Below, piece by piece: positions 1 to 6,196 of a DNA stretch of 6,205 nucleotides (position 1 is its first letter; the number at the start of each line of letters is the position of its first letter). The notes under the pieces are model-generated. The model did no database searches and was not told the DNA's origin. It was given only the letters and a program-made list of their open reading frames with translations. The stretch spans positions 1-6,205 of the forward strand of contig CALPKO020000093.1 in NCBI GenBank assembly GCA_943324165.2. Reading direction: 5' to 3'. The translations under genes were made by a program, and so were the position numbers. The stretch is from Bdellovibrio sp. ZAP7. GTDB lineage: Bacteria; Bacteroidota; Bacteroidia; Flavobacteriales; Flavobacteriaceae.

Positions 1-261
1 AATATATAAAAACAAAACAGATTTAATTTCCAATCACTGTTATCCTATTAAACTACTTAAAACAGGCATCCCTCATTTTTATCCTAACTTTTAAATTACA
101 CCCCTCTTTTCTGAGATTATTATGTCTTTTTTTTCAAATAAAATCGTATAGAAAAAACTAAATACTCTATAGTTTCTTAATAGTTAAACGGTTTTAAGTC
201 AACAAAAAATACTTTTTTTATTTTTTACAAACCATTTATAAACAGCGCTTTACTACTTAAA
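1..261. other. AT-rich non-coding stretch
   Basis: I see no gene here. On either strand the ATG-started frames I checked run for fewer than about ten codons, and the composition is dominated by A and T runs. The upstream gene that should border this spacer lies outside the window. A weak promoter-like pair reading leftward (TTTG near 228-231 and TATTTTTTG near 202-210 on the minus strand) has the wrong internal spacing for the Bacteroidota consensus, so it is not called. Confidence 0.6.
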
Positions 262-313
262 AAAGCAACAACTTCTTTTCATCTTGCAAGATGAAAAGAA
301 GTTGGGTTGCTTT
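262..313. terminator. Long hairpin, possible bidirectional terminator
   Basis: A near-perfect inverted repeat. The inner arms 270-285 and 288-303 are exact 16-bp reverse complements separated only by GC at 286-287. The outer arms 262-269 (aaagcaac) and 306-313 (gttgcttt) add 8 bp after a two-base GG bulge at 304-305. A-rich sequence on the left and T-rich sequence on the right would let it act as an intrinsic terminator in either direction, but the T tract is short. The stem is longer than a usual terminator and no gene ends within 260 bases to its left. It ends 31 bases before the promoter candidate of the next gene, so it could insulate that gene from upstream transcription. Confidence 0.55.
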
Positions 314-343
314 AATTAGTCATTGGCTCTACTGTTATCGATT

Positions 344-372
344 TTTGTCCCAAGAAAATTAAAATAGACTTG
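344..372 (+). promoter_or_regulatory. Bacteroidota-type promoter of the secreted repeat protein gene
   Basis: TTTG at 344-347 is followed after 17 bases by TAGACTTG at 365-372. The latter matches the Bacteroidota -7 consensus TAnnTTTG at all defined positions but one, and the former is the -33 element. Transcription would start near 377-380, leaving a leader of about 70 nt. The leader ends in an A-rich tract (427-446) in place of a Shine-Dalgarno site, which is normal for this phylum. Confidence 0.6.
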
Positions 373-446
373 TAAAATTGCATGCTAGTGAAAATAAAGG
401 CAAGATCTACGAAGCCGTTAGAGTAGAAAAAAAACAATAAAACAAA

Positions 447-2075
447 ATGAAAAAAATTATTTTTTTATTATTTTTGGTTACCATTCAGGCGAATAGCCAA
501 ACAAATTTTACAGGAGCGTTTGCTGTTGCAAATTGGACATTTTCGAACACAAATGCTAATGGATTTGTAGATATTAGTAATGCACCAACTAGCATTTCAC
601 TAACTGGTGGAAATAATGGAAGTGGCGCAGGAAATACCGATTTTAAAATTGCTTGTCCTATCGCTGGGACAATTAGTTTTAACTGGTCTTATCATACTAA
701 TGATCAGGATGGTGCCAACTATGATAATCCAAATATAACCATAGATGTAAATGGCATAAAAACGTTTTTTAATGGCTATTCTCCTGGTGGTGATGTAGAT
801 CAATCTGGCACAATGACGGTAAATGTAAATGCAAGCGAAGTGTTTGGTTTTAATGTTTTCACTTCAGATAATTTTGGAGGTTCAGCAACAGTCACAATTA
901 CGAACTTTAATTTCGTTGGGGGTACTGCTGTCCCAACATCTAAAATTAGAGCTAGTCAGTGTGGTAGTGCATTAGCCGCAATGAATACTCAAATTGCAGC
1001 GGATTTTATTCCTACAGCTCAAATGTATCGTTTTGAAGTTTCCAATGAAGCAAATGTTAGAACTTTTGAAACAACAAAACGCAACTTCGATTTAACCAAA
1101 ATTGTTGGTAGCGCTTACGGAACAACTTATGCTATTAAAGTTGCTGTTAAAATAGGTGGAAATTGGGGTGCTTATGGAACGTCTTGTAATGTTACAACAC
1201 CAACAATTGTTTCTTCTTCTAGCGTACCTTTAACTAAACTAAGAGCAAGTCAATGTGGATCTACTTTGGCTGGTATTGGCTCTCCAATCCATTCTGAGTT
1301 AGTTTACGCGGCAGAAGCATACCGTTTTGAACTTACAAATGGTACAACAGTAACTGAAGTTGAATCTCCAATCTATTATTTCTTCTTGACCAATACAGCT
1401 ATTGGAACTTACGGAACAACTTTTTCTGTTAAAACAAAAGCTAAAATAGATGGCGTTTGGGGTAATTATGGAGCGTCTTGTTCTATTTCAACCCCAGCTT
1501 TATCAGCAAATACTGTACCTACCACCCAAATTAGACCTTCTTTTTGTAGCACTACTTTAGCAACAATGGCAACTAAAATTCCGGCTTCAACGGTTTATAA
1601 TGCAGAAGGATACCGTTTTGAGATAACATCAAATGGTACTACAGTAGAATATAACTCTCCTTCGTATAACTTTAAATTGTCACAAACAGGAATTACAGTT
1701 GCATCAGGAACAGCTTATTCAATCAGAGTGGCTGCGAAAGTGAATGGCGTTTATGGCGAGTATGGTGCTTCTTGTGATGTAACAACACCAAGTACTGCTG
1801 GTTTTGCAAGAACTATTATTGCAAGCACAGCTTTCAATATTGCGGCTTATCCAAATCCATCATACAGCGATTTCAAACTTCAAGTAAATGGAGCAACTGA
1901 TGAAGCTGTTTCAATCCTAGTATTCGACATGACAGGAAGACAAATTGAAAACAAAGTTTTTGCAGCCAATGCCATCGAAAACATCGCTTTTGGTCAAAAC
2001 TATTCAACTGGAGTTTACAATGTAATTGTTTCACAAGGATTGAATACAAAAACAGTTCGTTTGGTGAAAAACTAG
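447..2075 (+). CDS. Secreted protein with three Cys-paired repeats and T9SS sorting domain
   Basis: A 542-residue protein exported by Sec and then probably carried across the outer membrane by the type IX system, ending up at the cell surface or in the medium. Residues 1-18 are a signal peptide (MKKIIFLLFLV..., probable cleavage after NSQ). Residues 19-158 form a beta-rich region with a WSYHTNDQDG stretch, resembling beta-sandwich domains common in flavobacterial secreted proteins. Three tandem modules start at V162, V260 and V357 and end near residue 448. Each runs VP-T-x-(I/L)-R-x-S-x-C, then YRFE, then a YG-(T/A)-SC motif before TTP. The two cysteines per module suggest one disulfide each, with an Ig- or fibronectin-like fold (inference). 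Residues about 463-542 match the type A T9SS sorting domain: YPNPS at 468-472, a DMTGR motif, a TGVYNV motif and a basic, valine-rich end. No catalytic motif is seen, so adhesion or ligand binding is plausible but unproven. The start is the first ATG, preceded by an A-rich tract and followed by a clean signal peptide. Confidence 0.9.
   Translation: MKKIIFLLFLVTIQANSQTNFTGAFAVANWTFSNTNANGFVDISNAPTSISLTGGNNGSGAGNTDFKIACPIAGTISFNWSYHTNDQDGANYDNPNITIDVNGIKTFFNGYSPGGDVDQSGTMTVNVNASEVFGFNVFTSDNFGGSATVTITNFNFVGGTAVPTSKIRASQCGSALAAMNTQIAADFIPTAQMYRFEVSNEANVRTFETTKRNFDLTKIVGSAYGTTYAIKVAVKIGGNWGAYGTSCNVTTPTIVSSSSVPLTKLRASQCGSTLAGIGSPIHSELVYAAEAYRFELTNGTTVTEVESPIYYFFLTNTAIGTYGTTFSVKTKAKIDGVWGNYGASCSISTPALSANTVPTTQIRPSFCSTTLATMATKIPASTVYNAEGYRFEITSNGTTVEYNSPSYNFKLSQTGITVASGTAYSIRVAAKVNGVYGEYGASCDVTTPSTAGFARTIIASTAFNIAAYPNPSYSDFKLQVNGATDEAVSILVFDMTGRQIENKVFAANAIENIAFGQNYSTGVYNVIVSQGLNTKTVRLVKN
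930..1790 (+). repeat. Three tandem ~97-residue modules within the secreted protein
   Basis: The repeat units begin at bases 930, 1224 and 1515, so they are 98 and 97 codons apart. All three keep the RxSxC opening, the YRFE core and the G(A/T)SC close. The first two share RASQCGS(A/T)LA; the third departs to RPSFCSTTLA. Conservation is much clearer in protein than in DNA, which points to an old duplication under selection rather than recent slippage. From memory, similar modules occur in long tandem arrays in other Flavobacterium surface proteins; I cannot verify this here. Confidence 0.8.
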
Positions 2076-2103
2076 AGCCCCCGGAGCCCCGAAGGGGGAA
2101 GGG
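2076..2103. repeat. GC-rich C-run/G-run hairpin right after the stop codon
   Basis: C-runs at 2078-2082 and 2087-2090 face a G-run at 2094-2098. CCCC-GAA-GGGG can fold into a tight stem with a three-base loop. This is a sharp GC island in an AT-rich spacer. It lacks a T tract, so it is not a standard intrinsic terminator. C-run/G-run motifs of this kind recur, from memory, after genes in many Bacteroidota genomes. It can be parsed as four 7-bp units in phase with the array that follows. Confidence 0.6.
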
Positions 2104-2285
2104 TTGGATGTTGGTTGGTGATTGAGTGATGGGTGTTGCTTATTGGTTATTGGTTATCCACAATTGCCAATTCCTAATTCGTAATTCCCAATTCCTAATT
2201 CGTAATTCCTAAATCGTAATTCCTAAATCGTAATTCCTAAATCGTAATTCCTACATCGTAATTCACAATTCCCAACTCACCATTC
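2104..2285. repeat. Intergenic array of 26 degenerate heptamers
   Basis: The stretch divides without any slip into 26 units of 7 bp. Units in the left part (2104-2152) end in TG, such as gtgattg and gttattg, and contain almost no C. After a switch at about 2153-2166, units end in C, such as ccaattc, ctaattc and gtaattc. Within the right part the 14-bp pair ctaaatc/gtaattc recurs three times between 2209 and 2250. The two halves are partly complementary in register, for example ATTGG at 2149-2153 with CCAAT at 2167-2171. I see no open frame of note in it. Confidence 0.85.
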
Positions 2286-2288
2286 AAA

Positions 2289-2328
2289 AAAAATCCCTTC
2301 TATTCTTAAATGAGTTGAAGGGATTTTT
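2289..2328. terminator. Bidirectional intrinsic terminator between convergent genes
   Basis: A perfect 12-bp inverted repeat, aaaaatcccttc (2289-2300) and gaagggattttt (2317-2328), encloses a 16-base loop. The A run on one side and T run on the other give a U tract in either transcription direction. It lies 40 bases past the stop of the receptor gene, the natural place for that gene's terminator. It may also catch read-through from the secreted protein gene, which ends some 210 bases earlier. Confidence 0.85.
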
Positions 2329-2368
2329 GGTTTTGATAGAAATTGAAGATTTTTTTTGATAAAAATAA

Positions 2369-4543
2369 TTATAATTTTATTTTCAAGCCACCGTTAACAA
2401 CAAATCCGTCAACAGGAGCATAAATATCCCTGAAAGTTGGGTTTGTAATAGAACCTGTGTATATTGTATCAAACCTTGTTTGCCTTGTGTTTAGAAAATT
2501 TTCGAAGTTAATAAAAATTGAAAATCGTTCCCATAATTTTTCAATCATTAACCCACAAATCCAATATTCTCTTCCAGTTGCTCCGTCATTTAGTTTTTGC
2601 GGACTAAAATAATAAGCTTCCAAACCAATTTTTAGTTGCTCTTCAATTTCATACATTAAAACATTATTCAATCTATGCTTTGCAACCAAGGGAAATACTG
2701 TTTTTTTTCCGTTATAGTGCTGTTTGACATCTGCGAGCGTGAAGCCACTAAAAAGTTTAAAATCTCCGTAAGTCAATTTTATATTTGTTTCAATCCCTTT
2801 GGTGTCAATAAATCCTTGCGGCTGTTGAAATTCATTTGAGCCTGTCATTGTCGAAATTAGCACCAAAGGATTTTTTACTTGGGTATAAAACAGCAAAGCA
2901 TTGATGCTAAATAACATTTCGTCAGTTAATCGTGTTTTATAATTTACATCAAAATTTCCGCCAATAGACTGTTCAGCTTTTGTTTTTGAAACATCAATTG
3001 GCAATACATTTCTAAACTGTATTCGCTCTGCATCTTCTGTAAAAACAGTTGGTGTCTTATAGCCCAAGCCACCGCTAAGTCGCATCGCAATTTTTGTATT
3101 AACTTTGAACAGTCCCGCAATTCTTGGCAATGCAAAAAAACCATATTCATTTTGATAGTCGCCACGTAAACCAGTTTCAAGTGTAAATTTTTCAGTTGCA
3201 TTCCATGTATTTTGCACAAAACCTCCAAAAGTTATATGATTGTAGTCAATGGCTTTTGCTGCTGAGGGTTTGTTTTGATTGAATTTATCGGTCCAAAGAT
3301 TTAAGCCAACTATCCATTCTGTTTTTTCTTTTTTATGATTGTATGATGCTTCACTGAATGAAGAGAATTGAACGCCTGAAAATTGATAATCTGGAATTTT
3401 AATGGCTCTGTCATAGTAACTAAAGCTATTCTTAAAAGCTATTTTTGACTTGTCATTTATAGTGTGGTCGAATCCGATTTGAGTGCTTAAACGATTAGTT
3501 TTATTTTTTTCAAAATAGGTATGCATGTTATCGCCTTTGTTTTCAACAACTTTTATATCACCACCAATTCTGTCTTCAAAGGTGCTGTTTACCCCAAAAT
3601 TAAGCGTGGTTTTATCGTTTAGATAAACATACAATTTAGGATTAAACGTATATCTTGTATATTTTGGAATTGCTGTAAAGCCAATTTTTGCAGGATCATA
3701 TGCTGTTCCTTTATTATAAGAAGCAAAAATGGTTGTTCCTATTTTAGTGAATTTTTGAGCATAAAATCCGCTTGCGTCTACACCTAGCGCTGAAGTGCCA
3801 TTGAGCATAAAATTTAATTCTCTTTTTTCATTAGGTTTTTTTGAAATAAGATTTACTAAACCAGCAATTGCGCCACCACCATATAATGTTGATGAAGCAC
3901 CTTTAATAACTTCTACTTGTTTTAAATCGAGAGGGACAATTTGTAATAAACTTAAACCGCCTGAAAAACCTGCGTACAAAGGCAATCCATCCCGCAAAAT
4001 CTGTGTATATTTTCCGTCTAACCCTTGAATGCGAATACTTGAATTGTAAGATGTAGCTGATGTTTGCTGCGTTTGTATTCCTGTGCTCTCGCTCAACATC
4101 ATTCGAATTTCACCGGGTTTCATATTTCCTTTTTCCTCCAATTCTTCTCCCGATATGGCTTCGATTCTGGTCGGAATGTTATCAATTGTTCTGCTGGAAC
4201 GGGTAGAAGAAATTTCTACTTCTTGAAGTTCTTCGCCGTCCTCTGCAACTAGCAAAATTTCAATTGCTTGAGTTTCGGTTAAAGGGAAATTAAAAATAAC
4301 CGTTTTTTCTTGATAGCCGTTGGAACTAAAAGTAATAATTTGTTTTCCATCGGGAATATTTTTGAGTTCAACAAATCCATTTTCGTCCGAAATTATGCGG
4401 TCTTGCGTGTCTTTTAAAAATACTTCAATACCAATAAGGGGTTCATTATTTTTCTCGTCTTTAATAGTAGCTTTAAAAATATTTTGACCAAAAATGCTAG
4501 TAGAACAGAAGATTAACAGTAGTAAGTAAATAGTATTTTTCAT
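2369..4543 (-). CDS. TonB-dependent outer-membrane receptor
   Basis: A 724-residue outer-membrane active transporter powered by TonB-ExbBD. Residues 1-20 are a signal peptide ending in FGQ. Residues 21-100 form a carboxypeptidase-regulatory-like beta domain (IKDEKNNEPLIGIEV, DENGFVELKNIPDG). A probable TonB box follows near 106-114 (LQEVEISST). The plug domain covers about 118-236, with RIQGLDGKYTQILRDGLPLY, LKQVEVIKGASSTLYGGGAIAGLVNLISKKP-type signatures (at 171-190 and 208-237). Residues 240-724 are the beta-barrel, ending in GGLKIKL. The plug resembles FepA/BtuB-type receptors, so a ferric siderophore, haem, cobalamin or another metal chelate is a fair guess, but the substrate cannot be read from sequence. 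No SusD-like partner gene is present, which argues against a glycan SusCD pair. There is no N-terminal STN signalling domain, so the FecA-type sigma/anti-sigma route is unlikely. The divergent membrane AraC regulator is the likely controller. The gene appears complete. Confidence 0.93.
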   Translation of the reverse strand: MKNTIYLLLLIFCSTSIFGQNIFKATIKDEKNNEPLIGIEVFLKDTQDRIISDENGFVELKNIPDGKQIITFSSNGYQEKTVIFNFPLTETQAIEILLVAEDGEELQEVEISSTRSSRTIDNIPTRIEAISGEELEEKGNMKPGEIRMMLSESTGIQTQQTSATSYNSSIRIQGLDGKYTQILRDGLPLYAGFSGGLSLLQIVPLDLKQVEVIKGASSTLYGGGAIAGLVNLISKKPNEKRELNFMLNGTSALGVDASGFYAQKFTKIGTTIFASYNKGTAYDPAKIGFTAIPKYTRYTFNPKLYVYLNDKTTLNFGVNSTFEDRIGGDIKVVENKGDNMHTYFEKNKTNRLSTQIGFDHTINDKSKIAFKNSFSYYDRAIKIPDYQFSGVQFSSFSEASYNHKKEKTEWIVGLNLWTDKFNQNKPSAAKAIDYNHITFGGFVQNTWNATEKFTLETGLRGDYQNEYGFFALPRIAGLFKVNTKIAMRLSGGLGYKTPTVFTEDAERIQFRNVLPIDVSKTKAEQSIGGNFDVNYKTRLTDEMLFSINALLFYTQVKNPLVLISTMTGSNEFQQPQGFIDTKGIETNIKLTYGDFKLFSGFTLADVKQHYNGKKTVFPLVAKHRLNNVLMYEIEEQLKIGLEAYYFSPQKLNDGATGREYWICGLMIEKLWERFSIFINFENFLNTRQTRFDTIYTGSITNPTFRDIYAPVDGFVVNGGLKIKL

Positions 4544-4622
4544 TGCATTTGTTAGTTTGTCAAAGTAAGAAAACTTATTCTTAAGTTTTGCAATATTTCA
4601 ATATTATCTGAAAGCTTTATTG

Positions 4623-4654
4623 TTTAAGTAAAAATTTTTTCAAATATACTTAAA
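4623..4654. promoter_or_regulatory. Inverted repeat overlapping the receptor promoter, possible operator
   Basis: Perfect 8-bp arms, tttaagta at 4623-4630 and tacttaaa at 4647-4654, are separated by 16 bases. The right arm touches the TATATTTG element (4641-4648) and the left arm falls just past the predicted start of receptor transcription, so a dimer bound here would block or reshape initiation. It does not resemble a classical Fur box. In AT-rich DNA an 8-bp match can arise by chance. Confidence 0.35.
4641..4648 (-). promoter_or_regulatory. -7 promoter element of the TonB-dependent receptor gene
   Basis: Read on the minus strand this is TATATTTG, an exact match to the Bacteroidota -7 consensus TAnnTTTG. 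Transcription would start near 4635, giving a leader of about 90 nt before the ATG at 4543. No TTTG is found at the usual -33 distance upstream. A poor -33 box is typical of promoters that need an activator, which fits the adjacent AraC-type gene, but this is inference. Confidence 0.5.
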
Positions 4655-4713
4655 AACCAACCGCTCTTTGAGTGTTTTTATATCTTTTTTTAATGATTGG
4701 ATGCAAAAAAATT

Positions 4714-4804
4714 ATTGTGATAGGTGAATGATGAGTTTTCAGTTTTCAGTCGCAACTTGAAACTTGAAACCCAAAATGCGATAACCCGCAATCCACATCC
4801 GACA
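4714..4804. repeat. Heptamer array in the divergent spacer
   Basis: Thirteen consecutive 7-bp units all end in A. Clear doublets are gttttca (4735-4748) and cttgaaa (4756-4769). Units left of the doublets contain G and no C (such as taggtga), while those to the right are C-rich (such as atccaca). Bases 4735-4750 and 4755-4770 can fold into a stem with loop cgca: 12 Watson-Crick pairs, two G-U type pairs and two C-T mismatches exactly 7 bp apart. It lies between the two divergent genes, upstream of both promoters. Confidence 0.7.
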
Positions 4805-4897
4805 AACATCTTTTTTAATCTTTTAACATATCTTTAGGACATTTCAAAAGTAAAAAATAGATAATTTTACAGTTTCAAATTTACTGAACCTAGTTTA

Positions 4898-6043
4898 ATG
4901 CTTGAGGAAATATTCTTTTTAATTACCGCCTTATTAGGTTTTGTTACAATATTGTTGATTGGATTTCGATTTAATTTGAAATTGAAGGACAATTTGTATT
5001 TTATTTTGGCCTTGCTTTTAAACTCTTGTCGATTTCTTGGGCATGGTTTACCTGAAATTTTTCCGTCTATTCATTTTCAAAAACCACTGGATTTTCTTTT
5101 TTTCATGTATTTTTGGCCGCTGATGTATCTTTACTTTGGTAGATTACGAGACAATCATGTTCATCAAATAAGAAAAGAAATTTTCAATCTTCTTATTCCC
5201 TCTGTGATTGCACTCTTTTATTTGACATTCAATTCCTCCAACAAAGACGGGGTTTTACTTGTGCATAAAATAGCGTTCTTAATCACCATGATTTTCAATG
5301 CTATATATGCTATTGCTTCTTACAGATTATTAAGCCGCGTTATTTGGCAACGCAACAGTGAAATAAAAGCTATAGAGCAGCAAAACATAGTAATTAAAAA
5401 ATGGACTAAAGTGTTATTTATTACATTTACAATATTACTTGTTCATTTTTATATTAATTTGGCATTGAACAAAAGCGGTAAATGGTATATCAATGAAAAT
5501 CATTTTTTATGGGTCGCTGCTCTAATTTGGATCATACTTTATAGTGTGATACTTATTTCGCCAGAGTTTTTATATGGCTATGATATTTTTCAAAATAAGT
5601 TCAATAAATTTAAAAAGAACACCGTTGTTTTTGAATCTATTTGGATTACAAAAAGCACGCGGGAAATCAACGTGCAAGATGCTGCTTTAAAAGAAAAAAT
5701 TAAGGGCAGCATTGCAAATTACTTCGAACAAATTGAAAAAGTTGCGATGAACAGCGACTTGTTTTTAAATGAAAATTTTAACATGAACGATTTAGCCAAA
5801 CAACTTGACTGTCCCACAAGTCATAACATGTATCTTTTTAAATTTCATTCCGCTATTAGTTTTTCTGATTTTAAAAAAATAATACGCATTCATAAAGCAA
5901 TATTATTAATAGAGGAGGGGTTTTTAAAAACCAATACTTTTGAATCATTGGCAGCGCAAACAGGGTTTGCCTCTTATAGTACTTTCTTTAAGAGCTTCAA
6001 ATCGATAGTAGGCGTTTCTCCTCAAGACCACATAAGCAACTAG
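4898..6043 (+). CDS. Membrane-bound AraC-family transcriptional regulator (7 TM)
   Basis: A 381-residue regulator that should sit in the inner membrane with its DNA-binding domain in the cytoplasm. Seven hydrophobic helices fall at about 4-22, 32-48, 64-80, 95-112, 120-141, 170-189 and 203-222. Positive charges cluster in the loops after helices 1, 3 and 5 (RFNLKLK; RLRDNHVHQIRK; the stretch from R143 to K171), so the N-terminus is outside and the C-terminus inside. Residues 225-290 form a charged, partly helical linker. The AraC (HTH_18) domain covers about 288-381: a first helix-turn-helix near 295-317 (MNDLAKQLD, then YLFKFH) and a second near 347-366 (ESLAAQTGFASYSTFFKSF), ending in the family signature VGVSPQD. 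No periplasmic ligand domain, kinase or receiver is present, so the membrane part itself is the likely sensor. The start is the ATG at 4898, which places helix 1 at the very N-terminus; no Shine-Dalgarno site precedes it. It is divergent from the receptor gene, its probable target. Confidence 0.9.
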   Translation: MLEEIFFLITALLGFVTILLIGFRFNLKLKDNLYFILALLLNSCRFLGHGLPEIFPSIHFQKPLDFLFFMYFWPLMYLYFGRLRDNHVHQIRKEIFNLLIPSVIALFYLTFNSSNKDGVLLVHKIAFLITMIFNAIYAIASYRLLSRVIWQRNSEIKAIEQQNIVIKKWTKVLFITFTILLVHFYINLALNKSGKWYINENHFLWVAALIWIILYSVILISPEFLYGYDIFQNKFNKFKKNTVVFESIWITKSTREINVQDAALKEKIKGSIANYFEQIEKVAMNSDLFLNENFNMNDLAKQLDCPTSHNMYLFKFHSAISFSDFKKIIRIHKAILLIEEGFLKTNTFESLAAQTGFASYSTFFKSFKSIVGVSPQDHISN

Positions 6044-6089
6044 ATAAGAATGGGCTGCTAGTATAATAGTCAACCAAATTGGATCATGA

Positions 6090-6196
6090 GATAGGCTTTA
6101 TGCAATTGGCGATAGGCAATAAGCTTTAAGCAAGTTTCAGTTTTCAGACTCAGACTCAGACTCAGTCTCAACCTCAAACTTCTAAATTCTAACTTC
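6090..6196. repeat. Third intergenic array: heptamers interrupted by hexamers
   Basis: Eight heptamers from 6090 to 6145 (such as gataggc twice, aataagc, tttaagc, agttttc) all end in C. They are followed by five hexamers from 6146 to 6175 (agactc three times, then agtctc and aacctc) and three heptamers to 6196 (such as taacttc), again all ending in C. G occurs in the left units and vanishes on the right. AAGTTT at 6132-6137 can pair with AAACTT at 6176-6181, and AGACT at 6146-6150 with AGTCT at 6164-6168. The array may continue past the window. I see no gene and no clear terminator after the regulator gene. Confidence 0.7.

Noticed and set aside
291..362. 23-codon open frame beginning inside the long hairpin
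   Set aside because: Its start codon is buried in the stem, it runs through the promoter candidate of the next gene, and its protein resembles nothing I know.
600..803. 67-codon open frame on the minus strand
   Set aside because: It lies inside the secreted protein gene on the opposite strand, has a low-complexity Ile/Tyr-rich start and no recognisable domain or start signals.
2169..2264. CRISPR array
   Set aside because: The units are only 7 or 14 bp, contiguous and degenerate, with no unique spacers and no cas genes nearby.
2944..3228. 94-codon open frame on the minus strand
   Set aside because: It is a frame-shifted shadow of the receptor's beta-barrel region, with no independent evidence of coding.
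3795..4252. Two open frames on the plus strand (3795-4028 and 4064-4252)
   Set aside because: Both are antisense to the receptor's plug region, whose frame is clearly conserved and coding.
4561..4568. Second promoter candidate for the receptor gene (TTACTTTG on the minus strand)
   Set aside because: It has a mismatch at a key position and would leave a leader of only about ten bases; the exact match at 4641-4648 is better.
4829..4836. TATCTTTA as a -7 box for the AraC regulator gene
   Set aside because: It has one mismatch to TAnnTTTG and no TTTG at the -33 distance. In AT-rich DNA this is too weak to call, so the regulator's promoter remains unplaced.
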